DNA from: Acanthamoeba sp. SK_2022b
Lineage: Eukaryota > Discosea > Longamoebia > Acanthamoebidae
Direction: 5' to 3'
Length of the DNA stretch: 25,958 nt
Assembly: GCA_027943245.1 (NCBI GenBank)
Contig: JANDJZ010000604.1
Span: 1 to 25,958, forward strand
Both the position numbers and the translations under genes were made by a program. How positions within the stretch are numbered: the first letter of the stretch is position 1; each line of letters begins with the position of its first letter. Under the pieces are notes generated by a model. It searched no databases, was not told the origin of the DNA, and was given only the letters and a program-made list of their open reading frames with translations. Below are positions 9,952 through 18,839 of this stretch, in pieces.

Positions 9952-10847
9952 CTACCACCTGAAGTAGTACAAAAGGGCGAAGAGGAAGAGGAGGGTGAAG
10001 ACCATGCCGCCGTACACGAGCATCTTGTCCAGGTTCTGACGGTTCTCTATCATTCGCATCACCGATCGCGAGAGACCCAGCGTGTTGCCCACGTCCAGCA
10101 GCTTCTTGTGCGCCGACTGAATAGCGCAAAGCCAATCCAGAGAAGTTGCTTAGCCCAATACCCCTGTGTGTGTGTGTGTGTGTGTGTGTGTGAAGGCCGT
10201 ACCTTGATGAGCTCGTTCTGTTGACCCAGGGAGGAGAGGATGGAGGAGCCCATCTCGTGGATGTTCTGTGCGGCTCTGTTGGAGCGGTCCAGTGTGTTCG
10301 ACTCCTGATACAGGTTGTCGATCGCTACCGACGTCGCCTGTTGGTCGAGAGGGAGAAGAAGGGAGCACGCATAAGGGTGAAGGTGAGGAAGGAGGTCTCT
10401 GAAGTATGAGGAAGGCAGCACGAAACCTGACGCCTCATCCGTCCTTCGCCAAGCAATTGCCGCCTCTGTTCCTCCTCCTGCTCCTTTGATCGTTTCTTTT
10501 GCAGGAGACTCCCCAACGAATTCCTCATGTCTTTGTACTCTTCGGCGATCTGCTGAATGCGTCTAATCGACGAGGGCGCAGCTGAGCGCACGCCTGCAGC
10601 AGTTGGGCGAGAGGGGAGGTGGGTACATTCTCCAGATCTCCTTCCGCTTGGCGGTTTGCGAGGGGAGATACTCCAACTCCAGGCTGTTGAGCAATCGCGA
10701 GAGGCTCGTGAGGTTGAGTTGAATGGTTTCCTGCAGCGCGAGGGGCGAATTCTCTCCAGCCGCCTCAAGCTGCTCGAACTCGAGACGCAGATCCATAAGA
10801 AGCTTGTTCGTTTGTTTGTACTTGTCATCTATGCCGGCAGCATCCAT
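9952..10847 (-). CDS. GOSR2: Membrin, Golgi Qb-SNARE
   Basis: Four exons: 10847-10627, 10562-10427, 10337-10203, 10116-9952, phases agree, 218 residues, close to the family length. The N-terminal helical bundle reads LALQETIQLNLTSLSRLLN and ends KRKEIWRIRIQQIAEEYKD. The SNARE helix contains NRAAQNIHEMGSSILSSLG and LDVGNTLGLSRSVMRMIENR. It ends in a C-terminal anchor after LDKMLVYGGMVF and stops two residues past YYFR. These are the signature blocks of membrin/GOS-27/Bos1, a v-/t-SNARE for ER-to-Golgi and intra-Golgi vesicle fusion. A TG microsatellite lies in the last intron. The gene is divergent from the COA4-like gene with only 159 bases between starts. Confidence 0.92.
10165..10192. repeat. 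(TG)14 microsatellite in membrin intron 3
   Basis: Fourteen TG dinucleotides lie inside the intron 10117-10202 (CA on the coding strand), close to the 5' donor side. The repeat is not part of either exon. Confidence 0.9.
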
Positions 10848-11006
10848 CTTGTATTCGGCGCTCTTGTAAGCTGTTCGTCTGGTGGTGTCTTGGCTCTGGT
10901 GTTCTTGGCCACGTGGCCTTTGCCAGCGTTGGCTGACGTCAGCTCGCACCACCGGCTCCGCGCACTTACAGGAAACGTGTAAAACGCAACAGAGATTGAG
11001 CTTGAG
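10848..11006. promoter_or_regulatory. Compact divergent promoter, membrin / COA4-like
   Basis: 159 bases separate the start codons of membrin (leftward) and the twin-CX9C gene (rightward). Both promoters and 5' leaders must fit here. I see no TATA-like element and no exon. Confidence 0.5.
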
Positions 11007-11320
11007 ATGGCACAGCAGAGGGCGCAGCGCATGCCAATCCACAACCCACAGGACAACGACGAGTTCACCTCCTTGGTAGATCAGCAAGGTACGCTCGCAT
11101 CACCTAATTTTTTTTGTTCCATCTTGATTAAATTTGCGTGCTGCATTGTGCAGGGTGCGGCAAGCTGTACTGGCAGTTGGAGGAGTGCATGAACAAGAAC
11201 GATCGCAATCTCATCGCCTGCTCAAATGAGATGAGCAATTGGCGCATATGCTACAACGAATTCAAGGCTCAGGAGCAAGCCAAACAATCAGCACCAACAC
11301 AAACTGAACGACGCACGTAG
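11007..11320 (+). CDS. COA4: Twin CX9C protein, COA4-like mitochondrial assembly factor
   Basis: Two exons, 11007-11088 and 11154-11320, give 82 residues. The body has two CX9C motifs: CGKLYWQLEEC and CSNEMSNWRIC. They form a helical hairpin held by two disulphides in proteins imported into the mitochondrial intermembrane space by the Mia40 relay. The order DEFTSLVDQQGC then LEECM, a short charged loop and WRICYNEF matches COA4/CHCHD8, needed for cytochrome c oxidase assembly. Other short CHCH proteins share this pattern, so the orthology is likely but not certain. The tail is hydrophilic (Lys/Gln/Thr). The gene faces the universal stress protein gene, with 111 bases between stops. Confidence 0.75.
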
Positions 11321-11431
11321 ACAAAGAAGTCATGTTCCATATGTGCATTCCCTTCCCCTTATCCTCATGTTCCATTGTTAGCTGCAACCAGCCTTCCTCC
11401 TGCACGCACGGCCGATTCTGAGATGCTCGCC

Positions 11432-12115
11432 TCACTTGCGCTCAGCGGATTCTTTGGCCGTGACCAACGTGACGGGTATGTCGCCACAGTGGTCTACTAC
11501 GGACTGGCTGCCTGATCCCAAGAACCTTCTGCACGAGCCAATGGCGAGTAGTGGTTGGTGGTGGTGAGAAAGGAGCCACACTCGGCCTCTCTGCGCAGAA
11601 CAGAGCGGGTTCAAGAAGGAGGAGCCCACCCCACGAGCGTCCTCTCGGCCTTCCTTCTACGTGCCAGGATGACGTTCTCGGCGTTGTTCTTGGCCGCGAA
11701 CGAGCACACACGTTCTCCGAACTTGCTCATGCGGTCAAAGTGGAAGTGGATGAAGTCGCACTTGCGCTGTACATCGTGCTCCACATCAGTCGGACTGTCT
11801 CCTTACTGCGCTTGTGGTCGTACGCACCCCTGCTTTCTGGCATATGTCGGTGTACTTGAGGTAGACGTCGGGCAGGTCCTTGTCCCAGTAGTGGCCCTCG
11901 CGCATGGACGTCACGCTGAAGGTGCCCCAGGACATCTCCTCCTTGTGCGGTACGTACGCCCCAAAGAGCAGAAGCAGACGGTGGTCCCGTGGCGTCTCTT
12001 TGAGGACGAACTCCATTGCACGATCCGCGCCCTCGCTTCCGTCCACGCATACCACGTCGACCGGCGCCGGCTCCTCCTTCTTCCCGCCTACAGGCCTCCA
12101 GATCGGGTCACTCAT
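11432..12115 (-). CDS. Universal stress protein (USP) family protein
   Basis: Three exons, 12115-11828, 11766-11630, 11528-11432, phases agree, 173 residues, a typical single-domain USP length. The fold is visible as strand 1 PVDVVCVDGSEGADRAMEF, the hydrophobic strand HRLLLLFGAY, the later SFAAKNNAENVILARR, and the C-terminal LGSGSQSVVDHC then IPVTLV. These match the alpha/beta nucleotide-binding fold of UspA-like proteins. The usual GxxGxxxxxxxxxG(S/T) ATP loop is only partly kept: LARRRKAERT replaces the first glycines while LGSGS remains, so ATP binding is doubtful. The cellular role is unknown. The last exon junction (GG then A) was chosen because it restores the conserved C-terminal strand. 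Confidence 0.75.
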
Positions 12116-12622
12116 CTTCCTTTCTTGCAGAGGTACAGTGCTTCACTTCAACCTTACAACACTCCTGCGAGCTCCTTCTACGCAAGGGTTCTTGGTGAGG
12201 CTCGAGTGGCCGGCATGCTCTGCAGTCTTTGTGGTCTGGCCGTACTTCGCCGGTTCCTCGCTCAGATGGGTCTGACCGCCAGCAGGCATCCCACCGACAT
12301 CCGCTCGAATTCGGCCTCCCATCCTGTGCCACACGCGTCACTCCTCTTTATGCACAGCACGTCCCTTGTTGCGACAACTGCGAGGGTTGCCTGGGTCCAG
12401 GCGAACTGTTGTTTGTGCGAGGCAATCACAAAGCGCGACCCCGCATCACCAAGGCTACCGACCGGGCCCGGTCTGTCTGCTGGCAACCCTCCAATGTGGG
12501 CGCTCTCTGAAGGTCCGCCTCGTATTGCGTTCGCGCCTTGGTTGAATAGGCGAGCACACGTACAGATAAAGTTCTGCAGCAAGCAGGTCAATCGATAGCC
12601 AATCGATTGGGAGGCCGCCAAG
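12116..12622. promoter_or_regulatory. Divergent spacer between USP and PX-C2-LCAT genes
   Basis: This 507-base gap separates the leftward USP start from the rightward lipid-enzyme start. Open frames exist on both strands, including a 142-codon one on the minus strand, but none shows a conserved motif. I treat it as promoter and leader sequence with no supported gene. Confidence 0.4.
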
Positions 12623-15600
12623 ATGGACAAGAAGGAGCTGGAAATCCAATGCACCAACCACAAGGCCTGGGGTATCGGCAAGACTAACATAGTACGGTCT
12701 CATTATTCTCCATCTTTCACTCCCGATAGATTGATTGATTTGGTCCGGGCTGGCCAGGTGTACGAAGTTGAAATCAAGCACAAGGACGGTTCCCAGTACT
12801 GCATCTCGCGCACCTACGATGAATTTCAAAATCTGCACAAGACGGTAGCTGCTCCGCTTTTCGTTTTTCTTTTGCCGGACAAAGTCGTGCGTGGTCTTCG
12901 AGTTCAAGTTGCGCGACCTGTTGGTTAGTCGCGATATGGGTTCAACCACGGGCCTTTGTTCCTATCAACAACACGAGCTCTGCTTCAAATTAGTAAACGT
13001 GCGCTTATGCGGTGTGTTGCACGCTGCGTGTTGATGTACCATATGGAAACAGCTCAAGAAGGAGATGAAGAAGGACCTGAGAAAGAAGCTGCCCAAGTTC
13101 CCCACCGGCATGTTCGTGAACACGCATGACAAGGCCGCCTTCCTCAGCCGCTTCTTCAAGTTCCTCACCACCGAGGCCGAGTTCTTTGCTCACGCCGCCG
13201 TTCAGAAGTTCATCGAACCTCGGGTACCCCTCCCCAACTCAATCGCGGAGGCTGTCTTCATTCTCGTCTCACACCACGTTCAGACCAAACTGCTGCATTT
13301 GGCGGTGACTGCCGGACGTAACATCGTAGGCAAGACCAAGAAGGGTAATGCCCACCAGATTTTGTGACTCTGTTGCTTGGCTCACCTGGTTCTCTCTTCT
13401 TCTCTTGGCCGGCACCATATAGGCTCGAACGTGTTCTGTCGCGTGGCAATGTACGATTCGCAGAAGAGGGTGGGCAAGTCGGTCCGCACTCCCATCGTAA
13501 AAAAGACACTCAACCCCGTCTGGAAGGAGCCCGAGCCCGTCGTCTAGTACTCATCTTCCATCGCCTCACCCCGCGCCTCCGAAACCTGTCGATTGCATGG
13601 CTCATTGCTAACGTGCGATGTTTCTGTCGCGCCCTTGCCACAGTGAAGTGAACGAGAAATCGGACGACCTGGGTGGTGTCACCATTTCGTGCTGGCATCG
13701 CACTTCGTTTGGCCGAAATGTGTTCCTTGTACGTTCTTTTGTGTTTTTCTCAGTTGCACTCTTTTAATGTGATGATGTGATGTGATGTGATGTGATGTGA
13801 TGTGATGTGATGTGATGTGATGTGATGTGATGTGATGTGATGTGATGTGATGTGATGTGATGTGATGTGATGTGTGTGTCTAGGGCCGCATCAACATTCC
13901 ATTCAACACTATTCCCTACAACAAGAACATCTCTCGCTGGTTCCCGCTCCACCCCACGCACGGACGCAAGTCCAACGTGCACGGCGAGATCAGTCTCAAC
14001 CTCCACTTCAAGGTGCGCGACTCCACGGCTGCTTCACTACACCATGACATGCCGCTGATACTAAGTCACGCGCGGTAGACCAATGCCGACGGTAAGCCGG
14101 ACGACAATATGGCGCCCGCTGAGCAAGAACTGCGACGGGAGCAAAAGGAGGAGCGCCAGCGTCGTCGTGCACACCGTGAGATGGAACGCGGGGTTGGCGA
14201 GATTCACCTCCAGTACTGATCACTCCTCCTTTTCCTGTTGCTCACCGGTTCTGTGCATTGACATATTAATGTATGCGTGTTTTGGAAGGTATTTGTATAA
14301 TCCGCCAATGGGAGCGTGGGAGGGCTATCTGACCCTGAAGGTGGTCGAGGGCCGGAAGATCAAGATGCTGGGTGACAAGATAGTCGACCCCTACGTCGTC
14401 CTGTCCGTCGGCGCCGTACTGCCTCATTGCCTCCTCCCTCGACCTCCCTCCCGTACGCCTAACCAATCATGCGACACGGGGTCAATAACAGAACCGCGAA
14501 AGGACCAAGACGAAGAAGGGCACGAGCACGCCGGTGTGGAACGCCAACTACTTCTTCTACATCCCGCCCGAACAGGCCAGCGCTTCGTTCGATGTCGACC
14601 TCTATGACTGGTCCCTCCTGGGTACACCCAGTCCAACGCACCTGATCAGCATTCGCGGTGGCCTGCGCTCTTATTCGTGCGCTCCCTTCCGCATGAACGT
14701 GCGCAGGAACGAGCAATTTCGTGGGCGATGCGTCCTTCCTCCTCGAAGACCTCGAAACCGACTTCCTTCAGGACATCTGGTGGGTACGTAGTAGCCTTCC
14801 CCCAGGGGTGCCGATATCGTGCGCCGGTGTCCGACCTTCTCATTCTTTCCTTTGCTTGTTTGTTTGTGCTCCTATGGCACAACCAGGTGATGTGCGGTCC
14901 TCCACTGACCCAAAAGGGTATCTCCAAGAAGCTGGGCAAGCAGATGGCCGAGCAGGGCTATACTCCCAACATGCCCATCGTCCTCGTGCCCGGTACTGTC
15001 TTGAGATAGTCCACCGCCTCCAATTCTTCATTTGCGGCATCGGCTCGCTGACACGGCAACCCAGGGTTCGCCTCGTCCGGGTTGGAGGTGATCGAGGGCC
15101 ACAAGCCCTGGGTCGGCGACCGCGTGTGGATCTCGCTCAACAAGATCGGTCTCCAGAACGTCAAGAGGTATCCCCCTCCTCCTCCTCTCCCTCTTCTCCT
15201 TCCCTTTGCCAACGACTCACTGCGCATTGTGCCTCGCCAATACAGAAAGTTCGACATTGGACGGAACAAGAACGCCTACGACACCCTCGACTTTGGCACC
15301 AAGGTGCGCCAGGGCAGTCACACTCTTTGTGAGCACGCGGAACCCCTGCTTAATCGATCGGTTGCGCGTTTCTGGGTGGAACAGAACATCTGGATCAAGC
15401 ACCTGTGCCTGCACGGCGACGACTGCCGCAGCGACCCCGCGGGCATCAAAGTGCGGGCCATCCAGGGCAAGCAAGCCGTGACCTACCTCGATCCCGGCCT
15501 GCTCACCGGCTCCCTATCCTACGTACGCTGTCGGCGTGTCGTGTCGTGGCCGTTGATTCTGTTTGCCTGCTCCCCCCCCCCATCGGTCGACGGCCTCACA

Positions 15601-16681
15601 TGTGCGCCCACGTGTGCGACTCCCTCAGGTGATGGGTCCGCTCGTGGAGAACCTCGAATCGCTCGGCTACACGGACGGCGTTAACCTTCTTACCGCGCCC
15701 TACGACTGGCGCCTGCCCTACTTTTACCTCGAGGTAAACCCGCCTGCCCAAGACGCGTCTGGGACAAAGCCCTGGTTGGTCGCAATGACCGTCTCACCAT
15801 CTTTGCCGTGGCGCATGCAGGAACGCGATGGCTACTTCACGTGGCTTCAGAACTCCATCGAGCAGATGGCCAAGCGCGTAAAGAAGCCCGTACGCAACGC
15901 ACCAGGCCTCCACTCATAATTGTCACTCAATTTGGGCGAGCTTTGTGTGGGCTGACTCACTACATGCGTGTCGTCGTGCCGCAGGTGGTGCTTTTGGGTC
16001 ACTCGATGGGCAACAGGATCATCCAGTACTTCTGCCTGTGGGTGGTCAAGGTACAGGATAAACACCGCAAATGCGTGTTACGGCCAGACGCTGATATTTG
16101 GGGGGGGGGACATCATGCCAACAGCGCACGGGGTCGCGTAGGTGGCTGGACGAGAATGTGCACACGTTTGTGGCCGTGGGCGCGCCTTTCTTGGGTTCGC
16201 CCAAGTGCGTGCGTGGCATGGTACTTGACCGTCTTTCGCTCCCGCGCTTTTGTCGTCGGTCACCGAGTCGGCCGCTGACCTGGTGCTCCAATTCGCTGAC
16301 TGATGCTTTGCAGATTTCCGGCGATCGCTTCGGTATGGACCTCCTCCTGTCGTCCCGCGAAGCCAAAGCCTTCGGGCGCACTCTCGGCAGCACTCCGGCG
16401 CTCATGCCCATCTCGAAGAGGTACTGCAGCGACAGTCCGACCCCCCAACTGCGCGCACCTCGCTTTGACCAAACAACCAATACTCGCCAACCACAACAAA
16501 CGGTAGGCAATTTGACGACCTTGACGTGGGCGTGATATACGCCAAGCTCGACGAGACCAAGCCATACCAGCGCGTTCCCTACTGGAAGTTCTTCCCCACC
16601 GCCGGCGCCCAGGTACCACCTCAACACAGTCCTTCCGACATGTTTGCTCTTGTGCGACGCTTCTTCGTTTAAACGACCCAT

Positions 16682-16733
<52 letters not shown>

Positions 16734-17909
16734 CGCGCGCGCTGTTGTGTCCATGTCTAGAAAACGGTGGAGATCTTCAACAAGTACTACGTCAACGATC
16801 CGGTGTATTCCGACGGGGGCGACGATGAGAGCGAGTGGCCCATTGTGACCGCCCCGCCGCTCAACCGCCTCTACGCCATCTACGGCACCAACCTCGACAC
16901 CGAGCGGATCTACTTCTACCGCCGCAAGGACAAGGAGAAGGAGGCCCAGTGGTGGGTCCTCGACGACAACCCCCAGTACGACTCCCGGGACCCCAAGCTC
17001 GCCGCCCTCAAGATCGCCGGCGTACGCCTCCTCCCTCCCTTGTGTCCAATCCCCGCCCAGCCGTGTGGACGCTCACTTCACCGCCACCGCACGCGCCTGC
17101 TCGTTCACAGGGCGTTGGCTTTGAGACGGCCGACACCCCGCAGCCGTGCATCGAGAGGCTCACTGGCCGCAAGGGCACCGCGTCTGGTACACTGATCGCT
17201 GTGTCCCTGTGGGGTCTCGCCCCGCAGCCACGACCTGAACTCACCGCGCCGTGGCCTCAGGCGATGGAACGGTGACCTACGCGTCGCTCAACCACTGCGC
17301 CAGCTGGCGAAAGGACATCCCCGAACTCCGAATCGACGAGCTGGAAGGCGTGGAGCACAGGGAGATCCTGAACAACAGGCTCTTCTTCAAGAAGCTCATC
17401 GAATACATCTGCGACAAGCCCAAGAAGATCAAGTCGCCCGCACAGCTCACCGTCCGCGGAAAGAAATACCTCAGTACGTGGTCCCGACATGCGTGTGTGC
17501 TGTGCGTGCGTGGTGGCCACGACCAGTCGACGCACACGCATGATCAAAGCTGACCCGCGTTGCAGAGCAATACGGGCAGGACGACGAGGTGGACGACATC
17601 GCGGGCGATCACTCCGACGAAGACGAGGACGACGAGAGCGGATCGAAGGACGACCTCACCCTGTCCTCGTCGTCCGACGCTTCCACGCCCATGTCCACAC
17701 CCACCGCCTCGCCTTACGTCGGCCGCAAGGGTGAGCGCCTCTCTCACTCACACATGAGTCGCGTGGTTGGGTCCCGTGCGCGTGTTAATGCTGACGTGTG
17801 GCGTTGTGGGGGGGGGGCAGGCGAACAACCGCGAGACAACGAGCCCGACAACGCGCCGCCGTTGTACGACGGCTCGGTCATCATTCCGCCGCGGCCTCGT
17901 GCCAAGTGA
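12623..17909 (+). CDS. PX-C2-C2-LCAT/PDAT domain acyltransferase or phospholipase
   Basis: Twenty-six exons, all in phase: 12623-12691, 12758-12844, 13053-13223, 13284-13344, 13423-13546, 13644-13728, 13884-14012, 14079-14212, 14289-14415, 14492-14621, 14707-14783, 14887-14992, 15065-15167, 15246-15303, 15385-15522, 15629-15733, 15821-15889, 15985-16050, 16125-16220, 16314-16420, 16507-16612, 16761-17021, 17111-17186, 17261-17473, 17566-17730, 17821-17909; 983 residues. PX domain about 1-108 (SRTYDEFQNLHKTLKKE, LPKFPTG). C2 domain A about 110-242 (KTLNPVWKE). A charged Arg/Glu linker follows, then C2 domain B about 290-398 (DPYVVLSVG, STPVWNANYFFY). The LCAT/PDAT domain has PIVLVPGFASSGLE, DPAGIKVRAIQG and APYDWRLP. 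Its triad is Ser598 in GHSMG, Asp830 in GDGTV and His861. The tail is acidic (DSDEDEDDESGSKDD region). There is no signal peptide or membrane helix, so a cytosolic enzyme recruited to phosphoinositide membranes is inferred. Whether it transfers acyl groups or hydrolyses phospholipid cannot be read. Confidence 0.88.
13776..13870. repeat. (TGTGA)19 tandem repeat in intron 6 of the PX-C2-LCAT gene
   Basis: Nineteen perfect 5-base units, preceded by a slightly irregular TGATGATG and followed by GTGTGTGTC just before the acceptor TAG at 13881-13883. The intron (13729-13883, 155 nt) is longer than its neighbours because of it. On the other strand it creates an artificial His/Ile/Thr/Ser open frame. 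Confidence 0.95.
16685..16742. repeat. (GT)20(GC)9 alternating purine-pyrimidine tract in intron 21 of the PX-C2-LCAT gene
   Basis: Twenty GT units run directly into nine GC units, giving 58 bases of unbroken purine-pyrimidine alternation inside the intron 16613-16760, ending 18 bases before the acceptor. Such tracts favour Z-DNA when negatively supercoiled (general knowledge). Confidence 0.9.
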
Positions 17910-17953
17910 TGCATCACTCTATTTCTCTCTCTCTCTCTCTTGCCTACAAGCAT

Positions 17954-18803
17954 TCAATCTTTGCCACCGCTCGTGTTGGTGGCTATCCGCCAGCGTTGGC
18001 ACAGCTCGTCGGTCACGTAGTGCCCCACGAGCCGACTGATCGCTGTCCGGTTGCCCTGTGCCCTCACTGTGCAGGGCGAGTAGTCGCCCATGTTGTCCTC
18101 CACGAGGTGGCCCCACCAGTGCCAGCCGAGAGCCTGCGCCTTCTCAAAGACAAGGAGCAGGGCGTCGGTGGGCTCCTTCTCGGCCAGGAAGAGCTGGACG
18201 CTCAGATCTCCCTCGTTCCAGTCAGGCACGTAGAAGGCGGTGTTGGGGAGCCGGTGAAGCAGCCCCGGTTGCTGCTGGTCCAAGACGCGAGGGTAGGCGG
18301 TGGAGTGCTTGCTCCAGAGTCCGTCGTTCAAGTCGTGGTAGCCGCGCTTCCACAGGGCAATAAAGCGGGAGAACGGGCGAGCCATGATGACGGCGTTGCC
18401 GTAGCTTTCCGTGCCGTCCCTCTCGTCCGCGAGGACGGCGTCCTGCTCGGGGTGCTGGAGCAGGTGGTCGTTGAGGCTGGGCAGGAAGCCAAGACCAGCA
18501 CGTCCGAGTCCAAGTAGACGCCGCCGTGGTTGTAGATGCCGTCGAGCCGCAACACGTCGGTCTTGTGAGCCAGCACGTTCACGCGGTAGACCGAATTGAC
18601 CGGGTCGTGCTCGACGACTTGGATGAGGTGTCGATGGTCTCGAAGAATCTTTCCCACCAGAAGCCAAAGGGAAGGCGGCCCACCTTTGTGTGCATGAGGA
18701 TACGTTTGGGGAGCAGCTGCATCACGGCCGAGGTCATGCTGAGCCATTTGACAAAGGAAAGCGGCTTGGCCCCCGCGCTTGAGCGGTGAGGGCTCGAGGC
18801 CAT
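17954..18803 (-). pseudogene. DXD glycosyltransferase (GT32-like), two frameshifts, 5' end missing or unclear
   Basis: No intron is evident. The reading begins at ATG 18803 (an open frame starts slightly earlier) with LSFVKWLSMTSAVMQL, LPKRILMHTK and FGFWWERFFE. It then changes frame near 18625-18640, continues HKTDVLRLDGIYNHGG and VYLDSDVLVL with the DXD metal/sugar-nucleotide motif, changes frame again near 18478-18495, and goes on with SLNDHLLQHPEQDAVLADE to the stop at 17954-17956. The order of motifs is that of Gly_transf_sug proteins, Golgi or secreted-pathway enzymes that transfer a sugar from a nucleotide sugar. Both shifts are one missing base. The expected N-terminal membrane anchor and IPKxIHF-type strand are absent; an AT-richer foreign-looking block begins just upstream. 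It may be a decayed gene or a good gene with base-call errors. Its stop lies 44 bases from the neighbouring lipid enzyme's stop. Confidence 0.7.
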
Positions 18804-18839
18804 GTGAGGGTGGGCGACACTATTCTTCACGATCGCCCT

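Noticed and set aside
11555..12598. Longest single open frame in the window (347 codons, plus strand)
   Set aside because: It runs antisense to the USP exons, which have conserved protein text and in-phase splicing. Its own translation is Arg/Ser/Pro-rich without motifs; high GC explains its length.
12262..12690. 142-codon minus-strand frame in the USP / lipid-enzyme spacer
   Set aside because: No conserved motif, overlaps the first PX exon on the other strand, and has no splice or codon-use support.
13764..14006. His/Ile/Thr/Ser repeat protein on the minus strand
   Set aside because: It is a reading of the (TGTGA)n tract inside an intron.
14213..14288. Gene boundary after the first C2 domain (in-frame TGA near 14217)
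   Set aside because: A GTAC donor at 14213 and AG acceptor at 14288 join the frames in phase to the second C2 domain, as do all following exons.
18643..18677. A 35-nt intron that would repair the first glycosyltransferase frameshift
   Set aside because: It is far shorter than any other intron here and would delete FGFWWERF, which fits the conserved region of the family.
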